Below, in pieces: positions 33,302 to 45,792 of a stretch of 64,000 nucleotides of DNA. The notes under the pieces were generated by a model. It was not told the origin of the DNA. It made no database searches and was given only the letters and a program-made list of their open reading frames with translations. The stretch's first letter is position 1; the number at the start of each line of letters is the position of its first letter. Source of the stretch: Ceratopteris richardii (taxonomy: Eukaryota > Streptophyta > Polypodiopsida > Polypodiales > Pteridaceae); the NCBI GenBank assembly GCA_020310875.1, contig CM035435.1, positions 70,694,455-70,758,454 of the forward strand. Reading direction: 5' to 3'. The position numbers and the translations under genes are program-made.

Positions 33302-34896
33302 TGAGGTAGGCCCTTAGGCTCATGTCACAGGTCCATGGTTCCATAGTTCCAATCATGTACAACATTAATTCCAGCAATCTTCCATATTGACAAAACATGA
33401 ACATACCACAACTTAATCATACAGATGATGAGACAAAGATAGAGAAAGAATAGACGACATGTGTAAGGTGTTACGTAAGCCATCGCTTACTCATAGTATC
33501 ATATATACCAATGTTCAATGTACAATGTGGGAGTAAAATTCTCAACCACTCTATGTGATGAGAAATAGATGCATGAGTGAATGTACAATGTAACAAACAT
33601 ATTCAGATGTGTGGGCAGTAATCTGAATATACATGAGATGTGTGACCTAATAGGTTATAGAAGAGTGAATATGAGTGACTGAATGAGGAAGGATTAGTGT
33701 GAAACTGATGGTCAACAAACCTACATCTAAACTTAGGCTATGGAAGACCCTAAGTCAGATACGTGTGTGAAAAGATCACATACTTATAAAGTAGCATGGA
33801 ATGCTAACAAGATTGTTGCCGGAAATCCTCAAACTCATGTGAACACACCTTCTCAAACACCTCATAAAAATATGCATAAAGCATATAAGTACTGATTCTC
33901 TTGTACCTATGCCGAATAGGACTCCTTCTGATATGAACGCCATACTTCAAGTAGTACCTGTGTGCATAAAGAGAATATGTACCTGAATACTTAACATAAG
34001 ATGTGAATCTTATGTTAATCACCATCTAATGTCTTTGAAGTAGCCCGACATCTTCTTGTAGAAGACAATCTTCAACCTAATATCTTCCTGTAGAAGATAA
34101 TCTTCAAAATCATGTAGATGGTCCCATCCAATGTCTTTGAAGTAGCCAGACATCTTCTTGTAGAAGATAATCTTCAACCTAACATCTTCTTGTAGAAGAT
34201 GATCTTCAAATACATCATGTAGATGGGCGATCCTCACCATCAAGCTGCTAATAATCAAGTCTTCTTGCTATGAACAAGAGATGACCTCCTCTCCATGAGC
34301 TAGAGTGTGAGCACACCCTTCATCTTCTCCAAGAAGAATCACCAAGAAGAACTCCATAGCTGCTCCTCAACATGCTTCAAGTTAGCACCATGGCTGCCCC
34401 ATGTGCTAGAAGAAACACCACCTCTACTGAGGTCCAAGCTCTAGAAAGCTTGTGTTGATCCTAGGTGAAGGATAATTTGATAGTGATCCAAGCTTGTGTT
34501 TATATAGTAGATTGTGTACTCTCAGAAGCACCCAATAAAGCACTTCCGATCCTTCGATCGCTAAAATAAAGCATGATCGTAATAAAGCAAGATCGTGTCG
34601 CTCATCCGTTGCTATTCAGATGTTTGATCTTAATAAAACAAAAGCAAAAAACTCTGCCACGCTGCGCCGTCTGGGGGAATTGAACCCTAGTGTGTGCGAT
34701 GAGAGGATAACGAACTATCCAGCTCGTCCACGTCGTTTTGTTTTAGAAGAAGTAGAAACAAGTTCTATAGATGTTGTTTACGCCCGTCGATTCTGTAGGG
34801 GTGAGTGATAAGACACTCTACACTTGTTGTATATTCTCTGAGCAAGATTGACAAGCTTTGATCACTTTCCAACCAATGAGACATTGTTTTCCAACA
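33302..34896 (-). mobile_element. 3' LTR of nested LARD-like element
   Basis: Minus-strand start TGTTGGAAAACAATG, end GGCCTACCTCA. Contains a TATA box CTATATAAAC (34507-34498) and, upstream of it, a tRNA-like segment (34676-34735). Two copies of a 100-bp unit rich in CTTCTTGTAGAAGATAATC occur at 34020-34250. Small minus-strand frames (33804-34025, 34019-34258) duplicate exactly in the other LTR and only reflect LTR identity. Confidence 0.95.
34498..34507 (-). promoter_or_regulatory. TATA box in LARD LTR (also 39124-39133)
   Basis: CTATATAAAC on the minus strand in both LTRs, located centrally as expected for an LTR promoter. Both copies are identical here. Confidence 0.55.
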
Positions 34897-34910
34897 ATCC
34901 CCCCTGCAAT
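34897..34910 (-). promoter_or_regulatory. Polypurine tract of LARD-like element
   Basis: ATTGCAGGGGGGAT on the minus strand, directly before TGTTGG. Standard location and composition for plus-strand priming. Confidence 0.8.
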
Positions 34911-37904
34911 GGCATATTGGTACAACCTGGACTGGATCTGCAATCTGTCACAAACTGCAAACTATCACAAGCTTCAAGCTTGTACTCCCGCACTTCAGAA
35001 CTGACCTTCAAAACTGAATTTGACTTTCCTTCAAAAAACCTGAACTTGCTGAATATGAACCATAATACTTGAGAAAATATGCAAACTAGATATCCAATAG
35101 TGTACACATCAAGCAATCACTGCTTGACAACAAATATAGCATGAACTGTCTCCTGAACCTGCTATCTCCTGTTTTCACAAACCTGAAAACATACACTAGG
35201 ATCCACATATTTGCATTTACCTTCCAAAAAAGTTTCTCAACGTACTTCTGTTGTGTCATGTAAATACACTAAACAAAATCAGAAACTGAATCCTGGAACT
35301 TGTGACTGTGAACTCACAACTTAGTGCATTATGAACGCTGCTGGTTCATCTCTGACTGTACTCAAGTCAAATCAACTCAATTCAATTGCAATCAACTGAA
35401 ATATGAGTCAAAAATCTATGATGTCATTGTGTCTTCATCCTTTAAATCCTTCATACCTCTTTCCTTCAGAACTTGGTATAAACATATATGTGCGCACTTC
35501 TGAAATATACCTTTCTGAAATATCAAGTTTCTCTTCAATAGAACTCTGGAACCTTCTCCTGAGCAGGAACATCCTAACAGGAACTTTCTCCAAACATTCT
35601 CCTTCTTCCTTCTTCTTTCAAAGCTGGAACATAAAGAGAACCTGACAAAGGAAATATAGGAATACCTGAAATAGGAATACCTGTAGGTATGACTCTACAT
35701 TCTTTTACATATGGCTGAAAACAAGTCTTCGTGTTTCATCACCCCCCTGGATGACTTAACGCTAGTATCCAGAATTCTTCAAATATATCAAACTTTATGA
35801 AATGTGGAACGTCTTCCTTCATAAATCTGATGTTCAGTGATCAATACCTGTATCTGAGACAAAATCTCTGAACCCTTTTTTTATTAGCACTGCAGTTGCT
35901 AATAACTTTCATTGTAGGTCTTCAGCTTCCCATATTGTAGAATAAGGTTAGCTGATAAAACCTTGCTGAAAGCGTTTTAGGATTCATACCCTTCTGCACA
36001 TAGCAAGTATTTCTATCTCTTTGCAACACAAATCTGATAGAATCTGAATCTTTGACTTACTTCTCCAATGTTAAGAATCTTCACAAACAAAGGATAGACA
36101 ACTGAATCATAAATACTCAAGATCATACAAGATCTATTCAAGATCAATGATCTCTCCTGTGTAGAATCTGCTCTTATCAAACCTTCAAGACTGAATGTTT
36201 GATTTGTTTACCTGAATGTCTCCAAGTGTCCATGCTTCTTACAAAGTTGTAAAACTTTTCTTCAAACAAATCCTTCAAGGAATCTGCAATTCCTACTTGA
36301 AACATAAGTGGACAAAATTCTCACCTTGAGAACTCCAAAAGCTGCAAGTTGATACTTCATAACTTTCATATTTTACCCGGGTGAAATGTGATAGTACCTG
36401 CTTGATTTTCTTTTGGCTAACTCCACTTTTCAATCAAGTGATAGGATATGATGGAACACCTTTTTGAATACAAACATGTATCCAAAAATCAAGACAATCA
36501 TTGAAATAGATTCTCCATTGACTTGTACATCAACAAGATTCTGAATTTTCTGAAGTTTCTGAAAATACTGAGTATGAGGTAACCTTTTCCAAACATAAAA
36601 CCTCAACGCAAGTCTTCAACATCTGCTACAAAAAACTCTTTTACCTCAAGAGTTAGATAAAGAAGAAATATACTTCTCTGCAACTTGTCATATACCAAGT
36701 AGCTCTGTATTGACACTCCAAGAATTCTTTGAGGGAACATATAAGCTACCTGCTCAAAAGCTTCAACATAACTCATACACATATGAGTGCTTTTGTTTCT
36801 CTCAATGCAATTCTTTGTCAAATCTACTAAATCATGACCAAGTGTAATGCAAAACAAGAAACTGCTTCTTCTTTAAACAAGATGTTCTCGTAGACTTGTC
36901 TTTGGATGTAGAGGATAAAATAGGAAAAGTATATGGAAAATATATGAGAAAAGGAAGCCTTACTTTTCTTTTGGAAATGATGGACTTTCTTTTTCTGCAT
37001 CTTTCTTCCACCTGATGATGTCAACATCTTCAAACTTCTCTTCCATACCTTTTGTTCTCTTCATCTTGAAGTAGCAAACACTCTTGACCTCTTCAAATGA
37101 ACTTTTCTCTTCCTCTAGTGCTAAGAGTAAGAGATAAAACAAACATGGTATACAAATGGAAGTGAATATAGAAACATGCTTTATCATCTCCTCATATCTC
37201 TGAATCAAAATTCTGCTTCAAATGTCTGAAATGACTAAATCCACCAATCTTTTGTATGAATGATGAATTACCCTTCTAGAGTTACCTTCTCTAGATACAT
37301 TTGTACTTTGATATCCAACCAACTTACAATAGAAAATTGGCTGAAAAAACTCATCTCATCTGTGCACTTGTCTTCTTAGATGAACTTTCTTGCCATGAAA
37401 GAGATCTCTCAAAACTTTCTAGAAAAACCTCTAGATACCTGTTTTGATGTAGCCTTTAACTTTCAAATAATGAAAGTGTATAAAAGTACTCCTTGAATCT
37501 CTTCAAATCTCTTCATAACTGCTCTTCTAAGATATGACCTGCAAATGATAATCTGATAGTAGAAACTGATACCTGTGATTTGATGTTGATCTGATTTCTT
37601 CATTTTCTCTAAACCATTGTTCTTCCTTGAATTTGAAGTAGTCTTCTCTTCATCAAGTCTGGGTCTTCAAACAATACTTTTGTAAAGTATTTGCATACTC
37701 TTCCAAAAGTATTCGGCTGCTAACAGATCATCAACTTCATACTCCACATTGTTGAATACACATGTAACTGAATTGTCTAATTCTCAAATCTCTACTCATC
37801 TAGATTAAGTGTGTATGTCAAATGTCAAATGTTAGAAGATGCTTTCAAATCATATGTTGTAAATCTGGAAGTCTAGGAACCTAGGATTGTGAATGAGCCT
37901 TAAT

Positions 37905-37916
37905 GCTCTGATACCA
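37905..37916 (-). promoter_or_regulatory. Primer binding site for initiator-Met tRNA
   Basis: TGGTATCAGAGC on the minus strand is the classical plant primer site complementary to the 3' end of initiator methionine tRNA. It begins 11 nt after the LTR end CTCA, and fixes the element's orientation. Confidence 0.9.
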
Positions 37917-37927
37917 AAGATCTAAAG

Positions 37928-39522
37928 TGAGGTAGGCCCTTAGGCTCATGTCACAGGTCCATGGTTCCATAGTTCCAATCATGTACAACATTAATTCCAG
38001 CAATCTTCCATATTGACAAAACATGAACATACCACAACTTAATCATACAGATGATGAGACAAAGATAGAGAAAGAATAGACGACATGTGTAAGGTGTTAC
38101 GTAAGCCATCGCTTACTCATAGTATCATATATACCAATGTTCAATGTACAATGTGGGAGTAAAATTCTCAACCACTCTATGTGATGAGAAATAGATGCAT
38201 GAGTGAATGTACAATGTAACAAACATATTCAAATGTGTGGGCAGTAATCTGAATATACATGAGATGTGTGACCTAATAAGTTATAGAAGAGTGAATATGA
38301 GTGACTGAATGAGGAAGGATCAGTGTGAAACTGATGGTCAACAAACCTACATCTAAACTTAGGCTATGGAAGATCCTAAGTCAGATACGTGTGTGAAAAG
38401 ATCACATACTTATAAAGTAGCATGGAATGCTAACAAGATTGTTGCCGGAAATCCTCAAACTCATGTGAACACACCTTCTCAAACACCTCATAAAAATATG
38501 CATAAAGCATATAAGTACTGATTCTCTTGTACCTATGCCGAATAGGACTCCTTCTGATATGAACGCCATACTTCAAGTAGTACCTGTGTGCATAAAGAGA
38601 ATATGTACCTGAATACTTAACATAAGATGTGAATCTTATGTTAATCACCATCTAATGTCTTTGAAGTAGCCCGACATCTTCTTGTAGAAGACAATCTTCA
38701 ACCTAATATCTTCCTGTAGAAGATAATCTTCAAAATCATGTAGATGGTCCCATCCAATGTCTTTGAAGTAGCCAGACATCTTCTTGTAGAAGATAATCTT
38801 CAACCTAACATCTTCTTGTAGAAGATGATCTTCAAATACATCATGTAGATGGGCGATCCTCACCATCAAGCTGCTAATAATCAAGTCTTCTTGCTATGAA
38901 CAAGAGATGACCTCCTCTCCATGAGCTAGAGTGTGAGCACACCCTTCATCTTCTCCAAGAAGAATCACCAAGAAGAACTCCATAGCTGCTCCTCAACATG
39001 CTTCAAGTTAGCACCATGGCTGCCCCATGTGCTAGAAGAAACACCACCTCTATTGAGGTCCAAGCTCTAGAAAGCTTGTGTTGATCCTAGGTGAAGGATA
39101 ATTTGATAGTGATCCAAGCTTGTGTTTATATAGTAGATTGTGTACTCTCAGAAGCACCCAATAAAGCACTTCCGATCCTTCGATCGCTAAAATAAAGCAT
39201 GATCATAATAAAGCAAGATCGTGTCGCTCATCCGTTGCTATTCAGATGTTTGATTTTAATAAAACAAAAGCAGAAAACTCTACCACGCTGCGCCGTCTGG
39301 GGGAATTGAACCCTGGTGTGTGCAATGAGAGAATAACGAACTATCCAGCCCGTCCACGTCGTTTTGTTTTAGAAGAAGTAGAAACAAGTTCTATAGATGT
39401 TGTTTACGCCCGTCGATTCTGTAGGGGTGAGTGATAAGACACTCTACACTTCTTGTATATTCTCTGAGCAAGATTGACAAGCTTTGATCACTTTCCAACC
39501 AATGAGACATTGTTTTCCAACA
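37928..39522 (-). mobile_element. 5' LTR of nested LARD-like element
   Basis: Same length (1595 bp) and about 99% identical to 33302-34896. Differences seen include G/A in CAGATGTG against CAAATGTG, C/T in GAAGACCC against GAAGATCC, and several in the tRNA-like segment (39272-39361), which holds 6-8 of the 14 changes. Confidence 0.95.
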
Positions 39523-40020
39523 ACATTGGCATGCCTTAACCAAGGTCTCCCAATCAATAGTGGGAAACTTCCTTCTACATGTGGCAACCTTACGACAACA
39601 AAGTCCAAGTTAAAGATGGTACCTTGTATCTCGACTCGGACTCCGGGGACCACTCCCGTAGGCCTTACTATGCTTTGGTTTGCCAATGTTACAGTGAAAT
39701 CGGCACGTCTTGAGGTTGTAGTCCAATATTTTTCATGGTGTGTTCAGGCATTAAGTTAATGCCATAACCGCCATCCACAAGAACTCCTTGAAACTCCTAT
39801 CTTCCGATAGTGGCTATTAGCCAAGGGCTCTTATAATTTGTGAGGGGGGCTTCCCCTACAATTCTATCTTTCTACATAATGGCAGCCTTTACCACTAAAC
39901 TTGTTGTGGAAGCCTCATCAATTATGTGCAAGACCTCTGACCTTAATTTCACATCCATCTTTATTAAATCAAAAATACTGACCTCCTTTTTCATGGACTT
40001 GAGTTCTCTTGATATAAGAA
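39523..40020 (-). pseudogene. Gypsy G2 protease, N-terminal part
   Basis: From 40020 on the minus strand: ELKSMKKEVSIFDLIKMDVK, LRSEVLHIIDEASTTSLVV, EAPLTNYKSP, then the active site reading VDGGYGINLMPEHTMKNIGL (G1: VDGGSGINLMPEHTMKRIGL), and LPHVEGSFPLLIGRPWLRHA ending at the insertion point of the nested element. Nucleotide match to G1 1270-1755 is high. The reading resumes at 33298. Frameshifts are present. The left part of gag is missing: at 40020 the frame runs straight into copia integrase. Confidence 0.9.
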
Positions 40021-40029
40021 TCTGATGAG

Positions 40030-40560
40030 AAAAATAGGCGCCTCCTCCATCTAATCTCAGTCTTCTTATGCATCTACATGTTTTCTTTTCAATCAATGAT
40101 TTGAATTTCTTGAACGTATCAAGCACTTTCGATTTGTACTTCATAAAATAAATGAGCATAAAATTTGAGAAGTCATCAATAAACTTTACAAAATACTTGC
40201 TACTTTCCATTGACTCTTCTTGAGATGGACCCCATATGCTAGTATGAATCATGTCCATAAGACCTCTGCTTTGCAATCCTTATTTTGAAAAAGGACTTCA
40301 TACCTATTTTCCAAACTGACATGACTCACAAACAATAATATAAATCTTGCTTCAATAGTTGTGATAGACCTTCAACCAAGGATTTCTTTACAATATCCTT
40401 CAATCTACCAACAATATCATGTCCTAATCTCTTATGCCATGAATCCAATTGACTAACTTGAGTCCCATTGGCCATTGTATAACCTGCATAATTTGGAACC
40501 TCAACTTCATAAGTATATAATCTATTTAGCTTTTGTCCTATGTGGAAACATATCAATCCA
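40030..40560 (-). pseudogene. Ty1/copia integrase fragment
   Basis: Minus strand: LYTYEVEVPNYAGYT, then the gag-pre-integrase motif LDSWHKRLGHDIVGRLKDIV (near 40470-40400), then the integrase core GLMDMIHTSIWGPSQEESME, KYFVKFIDDFSNFMLIYFMK and LRLDGGGAYFS (first and second acidic residues). It stops there and is fused in frame to gypsy G2 protease at about 40025. Not continuous with the copia at 40570-44805, which already has its own RNase H end at the boundary. Confidence 0.85.
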
Positions 40561-40569
40561 CAAAAGAAA

Positions 40570-43500
40570 TTAAGCCCGAAGCTTTGTGAGAAGCTTCAAA
40601 CTTCTACCTCGATAGATCCTTTGTGAAAAGGTCGGCAACATTATCCTGTGTGGACACATAAGCCAAATTGATCTCTCGATCAGAGAACCTCTCCTTGACA
40701 TTTTTATATTGCACTTCAATGTGCTTTGTGCGAGCATGGAACACAAGGTTCCTCACAATTGCCAATGTGCTCTAAATGACACTAAAGATGGTGATGCAAG
40801 AACACTGACCAGCACCCAAATTATTCAAAAGTCGTGTGAGCCACACACACTCAATAATCAATGTGAAATCTTTCTTATACTCAACCTCACAACTAGAAGT
40901 GGCCACAATAGGCTGCTTCTTGTCTACCTAGATATGCATGAGCTACCAAGCATGAAGCTAAACTACTCATGGACACACAAGTGTCATAGCAACAAGCACA
41001 TGTGAGTTAGAAAAATCATGTAAATCTGGTAGTAATGATCCTTCCCTTGGGATAAAACAATCCAAGTAGCCATATACAACTTAAGTGGTGAAAGATGCAC
41101 CTAACCAGTTACCAATGATTGACAACTAGGCAATGCATAAACTTGCTCATCTGAGAGATAAAAAACTAAATATCATGCATGTTATGCACGAGTAAATGAA
41201 GCATCCAACTAACTGCTGATGGAGAACAACATCAAATGCATCTCCAACATCATTAAGACTCAATAGTAAACCAGTTTCCATGGGAGTGCCAATAGGTTTG
41301 CAATCTTCAAGGCGAAATGTTGCAATAATGTTTCAATATATTTTTCTGACACAAAGCTATTTCCCCATCAACTTGCATAAATTGAATGCCCAAATAATGT
41401 TAAAAGTGCTCCAAATCAAACACCCCAAAAGAGGCATGCAAATCATTCTTAAATTCAACAATAGCCTTCTCATTAGGACACGTGAGTAGTATGTCATCAA
41501 TGTATACAACAATGATCAAAAGTACATCATCTACACGCTTAACATATAAGGTGCTCCAGTTGGATTGTTCTCAAAATTGTGTGCTAGCAAGTAGGGATTT
41601 ATCTTTTCATACCAAGCATGTGGTGCTTGCTTCAAACCATATAATGAATTTTTCCACCTGCACACTTTGTTTTCATTCCCTTTCTACATAAAACTACGTG
41701 GTTGAAATACATGCACCTCTTCATTTAATTCACCATTCAGAAACACATTTTTAATGTCAAACTAATATACATTCCAACCAACATGAGCTGCAAGGGCACT
41801 AATGCTATGAACAGTAGTCATTCGGCATGGGGGAGCAAAGGTCTCATCAAAATCAATGCATCTCTCTTGAGCATAACCTTTGGCAACAAGACTAGCCTTA
41901 TATCTATCAACTGCTCCATCAAGCTTATGTTTTAGCTTGTATACCCATTTAGTGCCAATGGCCTTTTTGCCTAGAGACAAATCACATAAAGAAGAAGTAC
42001 CATTTTTCATAATAGCATCATATTTTGATTGCATAGCAAGCATGCAATTTTTTGAATTTTGTGTTTCATCAAAAGAAATAGCCTCATTCTCATCAGAAAG
42101 GCTAGAGAAAGCCATTGCATAGCAAATGCAAAGGAAGCTCTATAAGATCTTGAACACATATGATATGAAAAAGGTGCATCAAGTTTTCTATCTCCCAAAT
42201 TCTACACCAACCATTTAGCCATAATTTTAACCTCTTGTATGTGAGCCCTTTTATCAATAAGTGCATCATGTAAATCTGCATAAAAAATGGAAGGATCTAC
42301 ATCATCATGTGGAACATGTAAAGGGCAAGAAGCTGCCTCATTTGAACTAGCACTTGACTATCCACATGTAAAAAGAGACAGCAAAGTGTCATACACATCC
42401 GAGCCAACTAATGTCTCCTTGGTACATGAAAGTAATGGTCATCTTCCATAAGAAAAAACATCATGGATAATCACAATGCGTTTATCATGTGGATGATATA
42501 GATGATGGTCTTTGCTTTTTGAACTGTACACAATAAAAATACATTTCACTACTTTCATCAAATTTCATATGTTGTTTTTCAAGCACTAATGCATATGCCA
42601 GACAACCAAAGGTGCTTAGATGAGCAACGGATGGCATGCGACCATGCAAAGCCTCATATGGATTGATCGATTGTAGTGCTTTGGTGGAACACCTATTATG
42701 TACATACATTGCACACATAATGGCCTCAAGCAAGAAGCTATGTGGTAAAGCTTGATTTTGTTACCATACACCTGGCCATTTATATGAGACACCCCATTCT
42801 TTCTTTTAGCAAATCCATTTTGTTGAGGTGTATATAAAATTGTACATTGATGTTTTATCCCATGCTCAACCAAAATGCATTAAAATTAGAACACATGTAT
42901 TCCCTCCTCAATCTGAATGAATGATGTTTTATCCCATGCTCAACCAAAATGCATTAAAATTAGAACACATGTATTCCCAATGTTGACACATTTTCAGCCA
43001 TAACAAGGAACTTTTTGAAGCACATAAACACTTCAAATTTTACTTTCAAAGGATACACTCATGCATCCTTGGTAGAGGTCATCAATAAAATTCATGGAGT
43101 AAAGGTAGTTCTCAAGTGAAGGTGTTTGCATATGACCACATAAATCACTATGAACAAGATGCAATTTATGAGTAGCTTGAATTGAACCATCTTTAGAGAA
43201 GGAGGAATGCTGAATTTTGCCCAAAATAAACCTTCATAGATATTCTTACAAGGTGCTTCAAGGTTGGGCAGAGAGAACACCATTTCAACTTTTTGTAGGC
43301 AAAGCAAACTAGCAAAATGCAGATGACCAAAATGTGCATGCCAAAGCTTTGCATATGAGATAGCTTGAGAATCTTGAATTGCAGATGCTACATCATTCAC
43401 AAATTTTGAATATTCTATGAGCTTATACATCCCACGACATAAGATGTGAGAAGAAATAATTACATCACCATTTGAGAGATCATGAATTGTACATTTTTCA

Positions 43501-44805
43501 TCAACAAATTTGAGCACTAAGCCAGTTGGATAATGCTAAAATTGACAACAAATTTTTCTTGATCCCTTGCACATATAAAGCATCTGACAAAGTGAAAGAA
43601 GTGCCATTAATAGTAGTTAGAATGAGCTTATAAACTCCCATTACAAGATAAGCCCATTTGTTAGCACATGTGGCAGTACTCCTTGTAGGGATAGGCTCAA
43701 ATGAACTAAAGAACTAAAGAAACTACACTTTTGGTTGTCTCACTATCAAATTACCAAACATCTGATTGTACTAAAAATATACACTGCTCATGAGAAGATG
43801 GGCATAGCTACAAACATTATTTAAGCCCATCCTCCATTCTGAACAAGATTACTAGACTCTATTTTAGGTGTAGAGGCCTCTACAACAACCATTCTAGCTT
43901 CTTTCTTCTTTGTCTCTTTAGTAGCTAGATTAAGACAACTCTTTATGACATGATCATTTGCTTTATAATGTTTGCGTTTTTCTTTGTTCTTCTCGCCTTT
44001 GCCTTCCCTCTTTGATTGTGCAACATTCACATATTTTTGTGTACTAGTATATGAGCTCCATTTACATTTTCCCTTCAGGCTAGTTAAGAAAGCTTGATCT
44101 ACAACACGCATAATGGACATGTTCTTCCTGAACTGATCTCCTTGCAATGAAACAAAAACTAACTCCCCAAATGCTCATGCATTTGGATTTCCTTTTATCA
44201 TCAACCAAAGAGCAGAAGTAAAACTCTGATATAAATCTAGAAGACTGTTTAGAATAGGCTACACAAGTGAACTATTTGGAGAGCATTCATTAGCAAAATT
44301 GATTGATCCTTCAAATCTTTGATCTCTGTCAAAAAACTATCCATAGAGTCTCCTTCATTCATATGCTCACTCTTCAATTTTTTTCACAGGTAAGCAACAC
44401 GAGCCTCATTTCTTTCCTAGTATAAAGTTATAAATGTATCCAAGCATCCTTTGCTATTTTGCAAGAGTGATTGTGAGGGATAACGGCATGTTTGAAAAAC
44501 AAAGCTATCAATGCATGTGTTCTTGAGAATCTCTACCATCCTAAGGAAATTACTCATGGAGTAGGTGCAACAAGAACTGTAGCATGACCAAGAGATTGAA
44601 GATCATCATCTTCAATGCTATCTACATCACCTTCAATAAATTTATATGCATGTGTAGTAGGATGTTTTTCAACACCCTTCACAAGATTTCATAGCCTTTT
44701 TACTACCAACACATGATGCATTGTATATGCCCACAATGGGTAATTAGTACCATCCAACTTATCCTCAATAGCCAACATACCAAATACATCATTTCTTTCA
44801 GCCAT
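40570..44805 (-). pseudogene. Nearly complete Ty1/copia element coding region, decayed
   Basis: All domains in copia order on the minus strand. Gag: ATG at 44805, MAERNDVFGMLAIEDKLDGT then NYPLWAYTMHHVLV. Nucleocapsid: HYKANDHVIKSC near 43950, a knuckle that lost its cysteines at the start. Pre-integrase: LWHAHFGHLHFASLLCLQ near 43340. Integrase: LHLVHSDLCGHMQTPSLENY, FIDDLYQGCM near 43080, YTPQQNGFAKRKNG near 42820, LHGRMPSVAHLSTFGCLAYA near 42600. RT: AIGTKWVYKLKHKLDGAVDR near 41950, FDETFAPPCRM, SFDIKNVFLNGELNEEVHVF near 41750, LYGLKQAPHAWYEKI. RNase H end: LMCPHRIMLPTFSQRIYRGR near 40650. Many stops and shifts; the YVDD block reads YTLMTYY, so catalysis is lost. Confidence 0.92.
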
Positions 44806-45105
44806 GGCGAGTGACTAAATACCTTGATGCAAAAAAAAATATTGGATCTCAAAAAGTTGAACAGAAACATCCTATTGAGCTCTACTAAATTTGTAACAGA
44901 CTTCAAGGTGCTTATGTTGGCAAATCAAAACCTATATATATGCTCGGCACAAAAGGACAAAATTTCCTACACAATTGCAATGATGTTGTGTTCAAAGGCC
45001 GAAACAAACTCAATTCAAAATTTTGATGCCAAAGAGCGAAGCAACTTTGAACTAATTATTGCCTTATGTATGCTCATCAATTTTTGTGTGATTCTGAGGC
45101 TATGA
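44806..45105 (-). other. Leader of copia element with degraded primer site
   Basis: About 300 bp between the copia gag start and presumed LTR. CTCTGGTCATAGCCTCAGAA on the minus strand (45110-45091) is faintly like TGGTATCAGAGCC. Plus-strand frame at 44824-45105 has no motif. Confidence 0.3.
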
Positions 45106-45380
45106 CCAGAGGGGTGTTAGTGACGCCCTAGATGAAGTGGCAACATGCTCTCATACTAGTTTTTGGAGTTTGAGGTATGCAAAAATAGATGAACTACACA
45201 AGGAAGGAAAAGAATCTTGGAGTACAACACAATACAAAATGTATTACCAAGTGAATGTACAAAGTTTGCTAACCTATTAGCCTTATAGCCATATATACAA
45301 GTGGTGGAAAAAAACTCCTAAAGAGGGAAAAAGTGGCCCGGTGCTCCTTAGTCTGTTCACACACATCATTACTGAAATAT
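45105..45380 (-). mobile_element. Possible 5' LTR of the copia element
   Basis: Located where the 5' LTR is expected. Minus strand has TTGTATATATGGCTATAAGG (TATA-like, about 45300-45280) and a poly(A)-site-like AATACATTTTGTATTG. No 3' LTR twin was found near 40570, so boundaries are guesswork. Confidence 0.35.
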
Positions 45381-45790
45381 ATCAACACTAATTTCGTCAA
45401 GAATGTGTCTCTTTGCTCCATCTTTCAAGGTAATTGCTTGACTCATGCTAAAAATTACCATCTTGATTAAAGCTTCACTTGGAAATCTTGTTAAATTGAT
45501 TTGACATAAAGATAACTCCTTGTTCTTAATGATCTTTTATGAAAGAACTACTTATAGTGTTTCAAATCTTGGATACCACTATTCAATTTGATTCAAAAAT
45601 CCTAATCATAGCTACAAATAGTGACTGATTGTCAAACAAAAGTAATATCCTCACTTTGAACCTCAAATTCATGGATGATTGGAACTTAAGATTAATAATC
45701 ATAGTAAGTTTTAATTAGATTGATCCAAAATATAATTAAAAACCTTGCAAGTTTGATGAGTACACATGAATTCTTGAGCATGTCAATTTG
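45380..45790. other. AT-rich spacer, nothing recognised
   Basis: 410 bp without coding frame or repeat signal, flank of the copia relic and the LINE-A 5' end. Confidence 0.4.
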
Positions 45791-45792
45791 GC

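Larger units (their letters stand above)
34897..37927 (-). other. Core of nested LARD-like element, no coding capacity
   Basis: 3.03 kb. Minus-strand frames are 60-85 codons at most and lack any retroelement motif. TTCAAAGA/CTTCAAA and TCTGAAA words are over-represented, giving a weakly repetitive texture (35150-36600). Sequence may serve as structural or packaging RNA. One possible remnant, 37208-36960, reads a basic/acidic peptide of no known family. Confidence 0.7.
33299..39525 (-). mobile_element. Non-autonomous LTR retrotransposon (LARD-like), nested in G2
   Basis: Two direct repeats of 1595 bp (33302-34896 and 37928-39522), offset 4626 bp, flank a 3.03-kb core. Orientation is minus: the core begins with a tRNA-iMet primer site (37905-37916) and ends in a G-rich polypurine tract (34897-34910). 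I count about 14 differences between the LTRs, nearly all transitions, so under 1% divergence. The core has no gag, protease, RT or integrase motif, so it must depend on other elements' enzymes. It interrupts the G2 protease reading; CCAACG (left flank, minus strand) and CCAATG (right flank) are a probable target duplication with one transition, if LTR ends are TTGTTGG...CACTT. Confidence 0.92.

Noticed and set aside
33804..34258. Duplicated minus-strand frames at 33.8-34.3 and 38.4-38.9 kb as a gene pair
   Set aside because: They are identical because they lie in the two LTRs of one element; no protein features.
34676..34735. Functional tRNA gene in the LARD LTR
   Set aside because: B box is good but the T-arm and acceptor stems do not pair properly; at most tRNA-derived.
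33299..39525. Perfect 5-bp target duplication for the LARD-like element
   Set aside because: Flanks give only CCAACG/CCAATG after shifting the LTR ends; suggestive, with one mismatch, so not claimed as certain.
44806..45105. Clear primer site for the 40.6-44.8 kb copia
   Set aside because: CTCTGGTCATAGCCTCAGAA is too different from TGGTATCAGAGCC to call.
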